Positions 1 to 7,925 of a DNA stretch of 26,830 bases are shown here, piece by piece (position 1 is the first letter of the stretch; the number at the start of each line of letters is the position of its first letter). The stretch is from an uncultured Ruminococcus sp. (GTDB lineage Bacteria; Bacillota; Clostridia; Oscillospirales; Ruminococcaceae): contig CAMWGS010000002.1 in NCBI GenBank assembly GCA_947173865.1, forward strand, positions 1 through 26,830. Reading direction: 5' to 3'. Both the position numbers and the translations under genes were made by a program. Below the pieces are notes generated by a model. It did not search any database. It was not told the origin of the DNA and worked only from the letters and a program-made list of their open reading frames with translations.

Positions 1-1
1 A

Positions 2-82
2 ATTAAAGGTATATTGGAAGCAGGGTATAGGTCGGAAAATCTTGAAGAACTAAAAAGAAAACGAGTAAATTCAGATGTATAA
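2..82 (+). CDS. C-terminal tail of an unidentified protein (5' end outside window)
   Basis: An open frame runs from base 2 to a TAA at 80-82 and encodes 26 residues, ending ...LKRKRVNSDV. It is rich in Lys, Arg and Glu and reads GILEAGYRSENLEELKR near its middle, which looks like ordinary soluble protein sequence rather than random translation. There is no start codon, so it would be the end of a gene that begins upstream of the window. The family cannot be told from so short a piece. No terminator is visible between it and the next gene at 143. Confidence 0.45.
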   Translation: MKGILEAGYRSENLEELKRKRVNSDV

Positions 83-106
83 CGTTGCCTTTAATGCAGA
101 AACGTT
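81..106. repeat. Two AACGTT palindromes 20 bp apart upstream of the protease gene
   Basis: The self-complementary hexamer AACGTT occurs at 81-86 and again at 101-106, so the centres are 20 bp apart, about two helical turns. They lie 37-62 bases before the ATG at 143. Paired palindromes on one face of the helix can be operator half-sites for a regulator, but chance is quite possible in AT-rich DNA. No convincing -35/-10 pair was found between 1 and 142. Confidence 0.25.
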
Positions 107-142
107 AATTAAAACAACTTAAACAAAGGGAGTGTGTTATTT

Positions 143-3100
143 ATGAAAAAAATAAACCGGATTTTTTCAAAGCTGGTTACCACCGTTCTTTCGGGAACTT
201 TAGTTACTTCAAGTATTCCAAGTTATGCGGTTTATGTTCCTTTTTCTTCTGATACAGAGGAGAAAATACCCGAGCCGAATATAATCTCTGTTGTCGAGGG
301 AGAAACTTCTGAGTATGGTCTTACTCCTGTTTATTATGTAGACGAAAACGGAAATAAAACAGAGCCTAATCTTATACCTGAGAAAGAGGATAAAGCGACT
401 GTTTTGCCGTCTGAATTTGATTTGCGTGATTACGGCTATATACCTTCTGTAAGGGGGCAGGAAGATACAGGAACTTGCTGGGCACACGCTACTTTGGCAG
501 CGGCTGAATCAAATATGATAATGAAAGGTCTTGCTGATAAGTCTATAGACCTTTCAGAGTCACATCTTACGTGGTTTGCTCAGGGTAAAGCAAGTACGGA
601 TATAAACGACCCACTTTATGGCGACGGTGAAAGTCTTGGCAATACCGATTTGACAAACGGTGCTTATGACAAGGGCGGAAACAGTTCCTGTTCCAAAGCT
701 ACTTTGGCAAGGTGGAGCGGAGTTCAGCTTGAAGAAAATGCTCCGCCTGTTATTGACAGACCAGCTGTTGATGAAAGTCTGCGGTATACCTCTTACGGTT
801 ATCTTGTGAACAGTGATGATATTGATGCAGATGACCGTGAATCAATCAAACAGCATCTTATGAATACAGGTGCTTTGATGTGTTCTTACTACGATGACGA
901 TGAAAAGCATATAAGTGGTCAGTATTATCCTTATGCAGCTTATTATAATAGTGATATATATGAAACTAATCATGCGGTAACTATTGTTGGATGGGACGAT
1001 AATTACAGCAAAAGCAATTTTAAAAGTGATATTCCTCCGGGCAATGGTGCATGGATAATAAGAAACAGTTGGGGTGACGATAATCACATTGACGGATACT
1101 TCTATCTTTCTTATTATGATACATCACTTTCAAGAATCACATCTTTTGAAATAGCAGATACATCTACATATAATAATATTTATCAGTATGACGGTGCTAA
1201 GCCACGTTCTTATCCCTATTACTCAGACGAAACTTTTACAGCGGCAAATATTTTTACATCAGAATTAAATGAGACTGTTTCAGCAGCAGCTTTTTATACA
1301 CATGAAGCTTCTGTCCCCTATATAGTATCGGTTTATGCAGATGTAGAGGACGGCAATCCCGTCAGCGGAACTCTCCTTACTACTCAGAAAGGCACTATTG
1401 ATTATGCGGGTTATCATGTGATTGATTTTAATGAACCTGTTGCCGTAAGCAAAGGCACTAAATTTTCTGTTGTTGTTACACTGAACCAAATCGGTGCAGG
1501 AATGGCTATTCAGGAATGTAGTAATCTTAGCGACTGTTCCTATTTTACTTGGGGAACTCCCAGCTCAAGAAGTCGCTGGAATGACACGATTGAAAAATAC
1601 AGCTCAACAGCCTGTATCAAGGCACTTACAAGAAGTGACATACTTATAAACAGCTCTAATTTTCCCGATAGTGTATTCAGGAATTATGTTTCAAGATTTG
1701 ATTCTGATTCAGACGGCAAATTGTCTTACAGTGAGATTTCAAAGGTTTATAACATGAATTTGTCAAATCTCGGAATTTCCGACTTTACAGGAATAGAATT
1801 TTTCACAGAACTTACTACACTTAATTGCAGTTATAATCCTGTTGTAAAACTTGATATAAGTCACAATAACAGCGTTACAAATTTTATCTGCTACGGCTGT
1901 TCAATAAAACTTGGTGACGTTATATGTAACGGGTTCACAGTAAACGGTCTGGATTTAAGCAAAGTTTCCGACGTTCAGGGAATGACTGTTAAAAATTCTT
2001 CTTTTATTCCCGAAAGCACAACAATGTATTATACATATAACTGCGGTAAAAATTATACTTTTAATATGACGCTTGTTGCCGATTCTCTTACTCATTCATA
2101 CGGAAGCTGGAGCGATAATGGTAATGTCCATATCAGGACTTGCTATTACTGTAATGATATAAATTCAGAAAATCATTCTTTCGGCAACTGGAACAGCGGA
2201 CTAAAACAACATTCACATACTTGTCAGATATGTGGTGGAGTAAAATCCGAAAATCACTCTTTCGGTGACTGGACTGCCGATAAAGAAGTACATACCCACT
2301 TTTGCGAAATATGTGGGATTTCAGAATCAGAAAACCATTTATTCGGAAAACCTGAACCTTACAGCAATTCTGAACATACTGAAATATGCGAAAGCTGTGG
2401 ATATACCGAAAATATTTCTCATGATTTCGGAAGTTTTACATACTCGGACGAAAGTACGCATACCAAATCCTGTTCGGACTGTAGTTACTCCATAAGTAGT
2501 AAGCATAGATTCGGCGAATGGACTGTTTCGGACAAAAACAGTCATATAAGAACTTGTACCGACTGCGGATATACCGAAACTTTTGAACATGAATACGATG
2601 ACTGGACGATTTCCGATGATGGCAATCATTCAAGAGAATGTAATATTTGTGGTTATACGGAAAGTATTGAACATAGTTTCGGCAAATGGACATTTAAAGA
2701 CGAAAATGTTCACACAAGAATATGTGATGACTGTGAATATACCGAAACCTTCAGCCATGAATATGGTGAGTGGATTGCTTTGGGCGGTGGTATTCAGTCA
2801 AGACAATGTAAAATCTGCGGTTACACGGAAAGAAGTGAACACAGATTTAGTGACTGGACAGTTTTAAATGAAAAGAACCATACAAGAACCTGTGATGACT
2901 GTGGATATACCGAAACTCTTAGACATACATATGATAACTGGGTATCTTCCGATAATGACAGTCATTCAAGAAAGTGTAATGTATGCGGTTACACGGAAAG
3001 TATTGAACATAGTTTCAGCAACTGGACAGAATCGGGCGAAAACAGTCATAAAAGAGTATGCGACGACTGTGGTAAGATAGTTGAGTCCGAACACAATTTC

Positions 3101-3544
3101 ACTGATTTTACGTCATTAAACTCGGAAAGTCACTTCAGAATATGTAATGACTGTGGCTATCACGACAATTCTCTTCACAGCTTTGGTACAGTTGAATTTT
3201 TAGACGAAACATATCATTTGCATAGTTGTGATGAATGTGGATATGTTCACGTTTCCGAACATGATTTCAGTGACTGGCATGACAACGGAAACGCTACACA
3301 GATAAGAATATGTAATGATTGTGAATACAGTGAAATTAAAGAGTTTGAATATATTTCAGGCGATATCAACGGTGACGGAAGAACGGATTCTTTTGACCTT
3401 GTTCTTGCAAGACAGAAACTTAAAAAGGGTTTCGATAACAGCGTTGAATTGGCTGCTGCCGACGTTAATAATGACGGAAGATTCAACAAAAATGATATTT
3501 TATTGCTTCAGGATTTTATATTGGGTAAAATAAAAACTTTCTGA
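143..3544 (+). CDS. Secreted papain-like (C1) cysteine protease with Cys/His repeats and C-terminal dockerin
   Basis: The gene encodes 1133 residues from ATG 143, chosen because AAAGGGAG at 125-132 sits 10 bases before it; a GTG at 134 overlaps that site. The N-terminus is a signal peptide (MKKINRIFSKL then a hydrophobic stretch). Residues ~95-325 are a C1 peptidase domain: oxyanion Gln106, catalytic Cys112 in TGTCWAHA, His277 in NHAVTIVGW and Asn308 in IRNSWG. A lectin-like beta domain of the type often following such proteases covers ~330-490, then an EF-hand/LRR-like stretch (DSDSDGKLSYSEIS) to ~650. Fifteen ~28-residue repeats fill 651-1067. Residues ~1073-1130 are a type I dockerin with two Ca-binding loops (GDINGDGRTD, ADVNNDGRFN). 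The dockerin implies docking to a cohesin-bearing scaffold at the cell surface. The substrate is unknown. A terminator follows at 3558. Confidence 0.88.
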   Translation: MKKINRIFSKLVTTVLSGTLVTSSIPSYAVYVPFSSDTEEKIPEPNIISVVEGETSEYGLTPVYYVDENGNKTEPNLIPEKEDKATVLPSEFDLRDYGYIPSVRGQEDTGTCWAHATLAAAESNMIMKGLADKSIDLSESHLTWFAQGKASTDINDPLYGDGESLGNTDLTNGAYDKGGNSSCSKATLARWSGVQLEENAPPVIDRPAVDESLRYTSYGYLVNSDDIDADDRESIKQHLMNTGALMCSYYDDDEKHISGQYYPYAAYYNSDIYETNHAVTIVGWDDNYSKSNFKSDIPPGNGAWIIRNSWGDDNHIDGYFYLSYYDTSLSRITSFEIADTSTYNNIYQYDGAKPRSYPYYSDETFTAANIFTSELNETVSAAAFYTHEASVPYIVSVYADVEDGNPVSGTLLTTQKGTIDYAGYHVIDFNEPVAVSKGTKFSVVVTLNQIGAGMAIQECSNLSDCSYFTWGTPSSRSRWNDTIEKYSSTACIKALTRSDILINSSNFPDSVFRNYVSRFDSDSDGKLSYSEISKVYNMNLSNLGISDFTGIEFFTELTTLNCSYNPVVKLDISHNNSVTNFICYGCSIKLGDVICNGFTVNGLDLSKVSDVQGMTVKNSSFIPESTTMYYTYNCGKNYTFNMTLVADSLTHSYGSWSDNGNVHIRTCYYCNDINSENHSFGNWNSGLKQHSHTCQICGGVKSENHSFGDWTADKEVHTHFCEICGISESENHLFGKPEPYSNSEHTEICESCGYTENISHDFGSFTYSDESTHTKSCSDCSYSISSKHRFGEWTVSDKNSHIRTCTDCGYTETFEHEYDDWTISDDGNHSRECNICGYTESIEHSFGKWTFKDENVHTRICDDCEYTETFSHEYGEWIALGGGIQSRQCKICGYTERSEHRFSDWTVLNEKNHTRTCDDCGYTETLRHTYDNWVSSDNDSHSRKCNVCGYTESIEHSFSNWTESGENSHKRVCDDCGKIVESEHNFTDFTSLNSESHFRICNDCGYHDNSLHSFGTVEFLDETYHLHSCDECGYVHVSEHDFSDWHDNGNATQIRICNDCEYSEIKEFEYISGDINGDGRTDSFDLVLARQKLKKGFDNSVELAAADVNNDGRFNKNDILLLQDFILGKIKTF
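2093..3343 (+). repeat. 15 tandem ~84-bp repeats encoding H-x-F-x-x-W...H-x-x-C-x-x-C-G units
   Basis: Inside the protease gene, residues 651-1067 consist of about 15 units of 27-28 residues. Each unit starts with His followed by an aromatic residue (HSFG, HEYG, HDFS), usually has Trp or Phe near position 6, and ends H-x-x-C-x-x-C-G-Y-T-E. One repeat spacing therefore offers two Cys and two His, a possible metal site. The units starting near 2765 and 3260 have Gln in place of the second His. DNA identity between units is only moderate, so the array is old or divergent. Function is unknown; it may be a zinc-stabilised stalk separating the protease from the dockerin. Confidence 0.85.
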
Positions 3545-3557
3545 AATCAAAAATTTA

Positions 3558-3587
3558 CTGCACCGAAATATTTCGGTGCAGTTTTTT
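3558..3587 (+). terminator. Rho-independent terminator of the protease gene
   Basis: Bases 3558-3581 form a perfect 24-base palindrome (12-base arm CTGCACCGAAAT) followed directly by TTTTTT. It starts 13 bases after the stop codon of the dockerin protease, the position expected for an intrinsic terminator. Confidence 0.93.
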
Positions 3588-3600
3588 GTATAAATAATAA

Positions 3601-3640
3601 AAAACAGGCATACTTCAATATTTAAGAATATGCCTGTTTT
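3601..3640. terminator. Bidirectional hairpin, terminator for tRNA-Ala
   Basis: The arms AAAACAGGCATA (3601-3612) and TATGCCTGTTTT (3629-3640) pair over 12 bp with a 16-base loop. On the minus strand the hairpin lies just downstream of tRNA-Ala and is followed by TTATTATTTA. On the plus strand it is followed by TCTGTATTTTT, so it can stop transcription from both sides. Confidence 0.8.
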
Positions 3641-3653
3641 TCTGTATTTTTAA

Positions 3654-3729
3654 TGGTGGAGCATAGGGGACTCGAACCCCTGACTTCCACACTGCCAGTG
3701 TGACACGCTCCCAGCTGCGTTAATGCCCC
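3654..3729 (-). tRNA. tRNA-Ala (anticodon GGC)
   Basis: Read on the minus strand this is a 76-nt cloverleaf. The acceptor stem pairs GGGGCAT with ATGCTCC, including the G3:U70 wobble that marks alanine tRNAs. The D stem is ACGC/GCGT. The anticodon stem TCACA/TGTGG closes the loop CTGGCAG, with anticodon GGC. The T arm is AGGGG-TTCGAGT-CCCCT. CCA is encoded after discriminator A. It has its own promoter (3738-3766) and terminator (3601-3640), so it is a single-gene transcription unit between the two dockerin genes. Confidence 0.95.
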
Positions 3730-3737
3730 GTAAGTAT

Positions 3738-3766
3738 ATAATATCATATAAATGAAAAAATGTCAA
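3738..3766 (-). promoter_or_regulatory. Sigma-A promoter of tRNA-Ala
   Basis: On the minus strand TTGACA (3766-3761) and TATTAT (3743-3738) are separated by 17 bp. The -10 box ends 8 bases before the mature tRNA 5' end at 3729, so the leader must be very short. Confidence 0.85.
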
Positions 3767-3804
3767 TACCCGATTTTAGTTTTTTTATGAAATAATTTTA
3801 TTGC

Positions 3805-3833
3805 TTGACATATTATATATATAATGTTATAAT
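3805..3833 (+). promoter_or_regulatory. Perfect-consensus sigma-A promoter upstream of the GH8 pseudogene
   Basis: TTGACA at 3805-3810 and TATAAT at 3828-3833 are separated by exactly 17 bp. It points away from the tRNA-Ala promoter, so the two are back to back. It would drive the decayed GH8 gene, whose Shine-Dalgarno AAAAGGAG lies at 3867-3874. Confidence 0.85.
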
Positions 3834-3874
3834 AATTTTAGTAAATTCCCCCTGAAATGTATTATTAAAAGGAG

Positions 3875-5097
3875 ATTTTAAAAAGAACTACGGTTTTTAT
3901 TTTTGTTCTTGTAAGCATGGCATCAATGAACGGGTATGTGTGCAACGGCAGGCGGTGAAAAAGGAATATTTACAGATGAAACGGTAGAGTTTTATAATTA
4001 CTGGAAAGAAAGATTATGTTGTACAGGATACATATGTCGATGACGAAAAACAGTATTATGTATGGTACAGCGATGAGGAATATTCCGATGACAATACAGG
4101 CATTGAAGTTACTGTTTCGGGAGCAGATTCCGCAACAGACGGCGATATGGATATAGCATATTCTTTGCTTATAGTTGACAGTGTCTGGGGAAGTGACGAG
4201 GGAATTGACTATAAATAATCAGCTATTGACATTATAAATGATATAATGGAATACGAGGTTAATAAAACAGACTGGGTTTTACAGCTTGGTGACTGGGCTT
4301 ACTGGTCAGATGAAAGAGATGTCAATTATTCGGCAACAAGAGCGTCTGATTTTATAATGCAGTATATGCCGGTTTTTGCGGAAGTCACAGGTGATGAACG
4401 CTGACTGAATGTCTATGACAGTACATATCGTATTATTAATAGTATAGTTGACGAATATAATACAGGAATTCTTCCCGACTTCATTGTAAAGGATAGTTAA
4501 ACGGGAAAGTTTATCCCGTCGCCTCCGAACTTCCTTGAAAGTGAATATGATGATTACTACTATTATAATAGTTGCCGTACACCTTGGCGTATAGGTACGG
4601 ATTATCTTATCAACAGAAACAGTGATGCTAAAAAATTTTCTGATACTATAACATCGTTCATTTCAAAGGCGACAAACGGTGACCCGTCTGAAATAAAAGC
4701 AGGTTACAAGCTTGACGGTACACCTGTTGAAGATTATGATGATTTGTGCTTTATCGCACCTTTTATGATTACATCTGTTTATAATGATGATATGACATGG
4801 CATGACGCTGTGCGTGATACTGTTCTGAATTATGGCGAAGATGTTTATTTTGGTGATAAAATAAAAATGCTTTGCCTTATGATTGATGACGGTGGCTGGA
4901 TTGTTCTTGATATTCTTGGTGACGTAAACGAGGACGGAAAATTCAGGATAGCAGACATTGTTGCCATGCAGAAGTACATTATAAATGAAAAACAGCCTGT
5001 TATTTTAAATCTGAAAGCAGGCGATATAAACAAAGACGGTTCTACAGATGTTTTTGACCTTTGCCTTATGAAAAATATGATAATATCCAAATTATAA
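3875..5097 (+). pseudogene. Decayed dockerin-bearing GH8 glycoside hydrolase
   Basis: Family 8 motifs are readable across several frames: YVWYSDEEYSDD, ATDGDMDIAY, WVLQLGDWAYW, PSPPNFLE and CRTPWRIGTDYLI. A type I dockerin follows (GDVNEDGKFRIAD, GDINKDGSTD) and ends at TAA 5095-5097. Damage is extensive. No ATG, GTG or TTG starts the signal-peptide frame after AAAAGGAG. There is a frameshift near 3930 in the signal peptide and another near 4008. In-frame stops are TAA 4216, TGA 4402 (where Trp is expected, before LNVYDSTYR) and TAA 4498. The family's SEGxGYGM motif, which carries the acid Glu, is absent: VTVS at ~4120 runs straight into GADSATDGD, suggesting a deletion of roughly 60 codons. 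The open 3' part (4744-5097) should not be annotated as an intact gene. Confidence 0.88.
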
Positions 5098-5100
5098 TAA

Positions 5101-5143
5101 AAATGCACTCTTTCCGTTATAAAAATATGGAAAGGGTGCATTT
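5101..5143. terminator. Strong hairpin after the GH8 pseudogene
   Basis: The arms AAATGCACTCTTTCC (5101-5115) and GGAAAGGGTGCATTT (5129-5143) pair over 15 bp with one T:G wobble and a 13-base loop. It begins three bases after the pseudogene stop. The following U-tract is short on the plus strand, so termination efficiency there is uncertain. Confidence 0.7.
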
Positions 5144-5148
5144 CAGTA

Positions 5149-5177
5149 TAGACAAATTAAAAAATAAGTGGTATAAT
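5149..5177 (+). promoter_or_regulatory. Promoter of the hydrogenase operon
   Basis: TAGACA (5149-5154) and TATAAT (5172-5177) are 17 bp apart, immediately after the hairpin and 36 bases before ATG 5214. No other promoter was found before the genes at 5976, 6249, 7918 or 9099, so the five genes probably share this one. Confidence 0.75.
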
Positions 5178-5213
5178 ATAAACGTAATTTTTTGAAAACA
5201 GAGGTGACTTCCT

Positions 5214-5969
5214 ATGAATTTTGACAGAGTGATAGCTGTACGTAATACAAAGACAATATACCGTGACGGCGACAGGTGTATAAAAGTATTCAATCATGAT
5301 TATACAAGTGCGGACGTGCTGAATGAAGCTTTTAATCAGGCTATGGCATCAGAATCGGGTCTCAGCGTACCGAGAGTAAAGGACGTTTCCGAAAATGACG
5401 GCAAATGGGCTATAACTTCCGAGTATATTATCGGTAAATCCCTTTCTCAGCTTATGGACGAATTTCCCGACAAGACAGACGAATATCTGAATCTGTTCGT
5501 TGATTTGCAGTTGAAGGTACATTCAAAAAGCTGTCCGACCCTTAAACGTCTCAGAGACCAGATGAACCGCAAAATTAAAAATTCCGGTCTTAACGCTACA
5601 GACAGATTTGCACTCCATACACGTATTGACTCAATGCCGAAGCACAATAAATTACTTCACGGCGATTTCAATCCGTCGAATATAATAATTTCCCAGTCGG
5701 GAACACCGTATATCATAGACTGGTCTCATGCAGTTCAGGGAAATGCTTCGTCTGACGCTGCCATTACTTACCTTACATTCATGCTCGGCAGGGACAGTTA
5801 TACGGCAAACAGATATATTGAAATGTTCTGTGAAAAAAGTGGAACTGAACCTGATTACGTAAAGAAATGGTTTCCGATAGCCGCAGCGGCTATGTCGGCA
5901 AAACGCTGTGGGGACGAAAGAAAATTTTTGCTTGAATTTGCAGAAAAATCAATAAATGAAAAGAGGTAG
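5214..5969 (+). CDS. Aminoglycoside-phosphotransferase-fold kinase-like protein (TIGR02172-like)
   Basis: This 251-residue protein has the APH/choline-kinase fold signature. A nucleotide-binding Lys lies in CIKVF (~24), the Brenner motif HGDFNPSN is at 149-156 with catalytic Asp151, and the metal-binding Asp169 is in IIDWSHA. It resembles the small TIGR02172 paralogous family of anaerobic gut bacteria, whose substrates are not established. It has no signal peptide or membrane segment, so it should be cytosolic. It is the first gene of the hydrogenase operon, 6 bases ahead of the next gene, which argues that its substrate relates to that system rather than to antibiotic resistance. That link is inference; it could be a small-molecule kinase carried along. 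Confidence 0.75.
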   Translation: MNFDRVIAVRNTKTIYRDGDRCIKVFNHDYTSADVLNEAFNQAMASESGLSVPRVKDVSENDGKWAITSEYIIGKSLSQLMDEFPDKTDEYLNLFVDLQLKVHSKSCPTLKRLRDQMNRKIKNSGLNATDRFALHTRIDSMPKHNKLLHGDFNPSNIIISQSGTPYIIDWSHAVQGNASSDAAITYLTFMLGRDSYTANRYIEMFCEKSGTEPDYVKKWFPIAAAAMSAKRCGDERKFLLEFAEKSINEKR

Positions 5970-5975
5970 ACTTTT

Positions 5976-6215
5976 ATGAAAGTAACAATATGTATCGGGT
6001 CGTCGTGCCATATAAAAGGCTCACGCAGTGTTGTCGAACAGCTTCAGGAACTGGTTGCGGAGAATAATCTCGGTGACAAGGTTGAACTTTCCGGCACTTT
6101 CTGCATGGGAAAGTGTCAGCAAGGTGTATGCGTAACTGTTGACGACGAATTCTTTTCAGTATCTCCCGAAACGGTAAAACAGTTTTTTGAAACGGAGGTC
6201 ATGACAAAGATATGA
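5976..6215 (+). CDS. Thioredoxin-like [2Fe-2S] ferredoxin (NuoE/HydC-like)
   Basis: This 79-residue protein has the thioredoxin-like [2Fe-2S] pattern: Cys6 and Cys11 (C-x4-C in ICIGSSCH) and, about 32 residues later, C-x3-C in FCMGKC. A further Cys follows in QGVC. Such small proteins shuttle electrons next to hydrogenases and NADH dehydrogenases. It is translated from an AAAGAGG site and sits between the kinase-like gene and the sensory hydrogenase, so it probably passes electrons to or from one of the operon's two [FeFe]-hydrogenases. It lacks flavin or NAD-binding domains, so it is not by itself a bifurcating subunit. Confidence 0.8.
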   Translation: MKVTICIGSSCHIKGSRSVVEQLQELVAENNLGDKVELSGTFCMGKCQQGVCVTVDDEFFSVSPETVKQFFETEVMTKI

Positions 6216-6248
6216 TTTGTATTTTAGCTGAGAACGGAGGTAATATAT

Positions 6249-7925
6249 ATGTCTGATTTTCTTACTCTGAAAAAATCCAACTGTAAGAACTGCTATAAGT
6301 GTATTCGTCACTGCCCCGTAAAATCAATACGTTTTTCAGGGAATCAGGCTCATATTATCGGAAATGACTGTATTCTGTGCGGACAGTGTTTTGTTGTCTG
6401 TCCTCAGAACGCAAAGAAAATTGCAGACGGCACGGAAAAGGTACGTGTTCTTTTGCAGGACGGAAACCCCGTTATCGCAAGTATAGCACCGTCTTTTATA
6501 GCAAATTATGAGGGAACGGGAATAGAAGCATTACGTGAGGCACTAAAAAAGCTTGGTTTTCATGACGCTGAGGAAACGGCAATAGGTGCGACAATAGTCA
6601 AGACGGAATATGAAAGACTTCTGAACGAAGAAAAGAACGATATAATAATTACGTCCTGCTGTCATTCTGTAAATCTTCTTATACAGAAGTATTTCCCCAA
6701 TGAACTACCTTTCCTTGCAAAAGTTGTTTCACCCATGCAGGCACACTGTGCGGATATAAAGAAACGTATTCCCGAAGCAAAGACTGTTTTTATAGGACCG
6801 TGTCTTTCCAAAAAGGACGAAGCCGAGATGTACAGCGGAACAGTTGACGCAGTTCTTACTTTTGAGGAACTTACAGAATGGCTTAATTCCGAAAATATTG
6901 AACTGAAAAAGGAAACCGTTAAAAACGACGAAAGCCTTGCGAGACTTTTCCCCACAACAAGCGGTATTTTAAAGACTATGACAAATAAGAATCCAGATTA
7001 CATATATATGGCGATTGACGGAGTTGAAAACTGTATAAATGCACTCAGGGACATTGAAAACGGAAATATACATAATTGTTTCATTGAAATGTCGGCTTGT
7101 TCGGGAAGCTGTATAGGCGGACCTGTTATGGAAAAATATCACCGCAGTCCCGTCAAGGACTTTATGGCTGTTTCTCAGTATGCGGGAAAACAGGATTTTG
7201 ACGTTGCACAGCCCGAAATCCCCGAACTTGTAAAAAATTTCTCGTATATAGAGAGAAATACGTGTGTTCCGAGTGAATACGAAATAAATGAAATAATGAA
7301 ACGCATGGGGAAATTCCGTCCTGAGCAGGAACTTAACTGCGGAAGCTGTGGCTATAATACGTGTCGTGAAAAAGCCGTTGCGATATATCAGGGCAAGGCA
7401 GAAATTTCAATGTGTCTGCCGTTCCTTAAAGACAAGGCGGAGAGTTTTTCCGATACCATTGTAAAGAATACACCGAACGGTCTTATTGTTCTTAATGATA
7501 TGCTTGAAGTACAGCAGATAAACAAGGTGGCACTTTCCATTATGAATCTGCGTTCCGCTGACGATATTCTTGGCGACCAGGTTATAAGAATTCTTGACCC
7601 GTGTTCGTTTATCGAGGTACAGAGTACGGGCAGGGGAATTTATAATGAGCGTACTTACCTTGCCGAATATCAGCGATATGTTGAACAGACAATAGTCCCT
7701 GACCGTGAAAGTCATATGCTTATCTGCATTATGCGTGATGTCACCGACGAGGAAAATGAACGTGAAAAGAAGGAATCAATAAGCAGACAGACAGTTGAAG
7801 TTGCTGACAGGGTAGTTGACAGGCAAATGAGAATCGTTCAGGAAATTGCTTCCCTGCTCGGAGAAACTGCCGCTGAAACTAAAATAGCATTGTCAAAATT
7901 AAAGGAGTCAATTACAAATGAATGA
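6249..7925 (+). CDS. hydS: Putative H2-sensing [FeFe]-hydrogenase with PAS domain (group C, HydS type)
   Basis: The protein has 558 residues. Two 4Fe-4S ferredoxin motifs (C-xx-C-xx-C-xxx-C) lie at ~12-52. The H-cluster domain follows with motif L1 TSCCHS (Cys137, Cys138), L2 GPCLSKKDE (Cys185) and L3 MSACSGSC (Cys284, Cys288), so all four cluster-ligand Cys are present. Residues ~364-389 hold a further four-Cys cluster motif (CGSCGYNTC then MC). A PAS domain spans ~398-505 (NTPNGLIVLNDMLEVQQIN), followed by a charged helical tail to the C-terminus. This order is that of group C sensory hydrogenases such as HydS reported in R. albus, thought to read H2 or redox state rather than turn over H2. 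The 3' end overlaps the phosphatase gene by 8 bases, implying translational coupling to a signalling output. The start at 6249 is supported by GGAGG 8 bases upstream. Confidence 0.85.
   Translation: MSDFLTLKKSNCKNCYKCIRHCPVKSIRFSGNQAHIIGNDCILCGQCFVVCPQNAKKIADGTEKVRVLLQDGNPVIASIAPSFIANYEGTGIEALREALKKLGFHDAEETAIGATIVKTEYERLLNEEKNDIIITSCCHSVNLLIQKYFPNELPFLAKVVSPMQAHCADIKKRIPEAKTVFIGPCLSKKDEAEMYSGTVDAVLTFEELTEWLNSENIELKKETVKNDESLARLFPTTSGILKTMTNKNPDYIYMAIDGVENCINALRDIENGNIHNCFIEMSACSGSCIGGPVMEKYHRSPVKDFMAVSQYAGKQDFDVAQPEIPELVKNFSYIERNTCVPSEYEINEIMKRMGKFRPEQELNCGSCGYNTCREKAVAIYQGKAEISMCLPFLKDKAESFSDTIVKNTPNGLIVLNDMLEVQQINKVALSIMNLRSADDILGDQVIRILDPCSFIEVQSTGRGIYNERTYLAEYQRYVEQTIVPDRESHMLICIMRDVTDEENEREKKESISRQTVEVADRVVDRQMRIVQEIASLLGETAAETKIALSKLKESITNE

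Noticed and set aside
2265..3080. Three plus-strand frames in another phase across the protease repeats
   Set aside because: They repeat with the same period as the Cys/His units and exist only because the repeat DNA is open in a second frame. The true frame has signal peptide, protease and dockerin.
2093..3343. Cys/His repeats as a DNA-binding zinc-finger array
   Set aside because: The protein has a signal peptide and a dockerin, so it acts outside the cell. The spacing and aromatic residues do not match classical nucleic-acid-binding fingers.
4402..4404. TGA in the GH8 gene as selenocysteine or recoded Trp
   Set aside because: Two TAA stops and two frameshifts lie in the same gene, no SECIS-like hairpin is evident just after it, and TGA serves as a normal stop elsewhere (for example at 9088-9090). 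Decay explains it better.
4744..5097. A separate small dockerin protein starting at ATG 4744
   Set aside because: The frame continues upstream in phase with GH8 motifs, there is no Shine-Dalgarno or signal peptide at 4744, and it is only the open 3' part of the pseudogene.
5214..5969. Aminoglycoside resistance gene
   Set aside because: Only the general APH-fold motifs are shared. The context is a hydrogenase operon, and the sequence looks closer to uncharacterised TIGR02172-type proteins.
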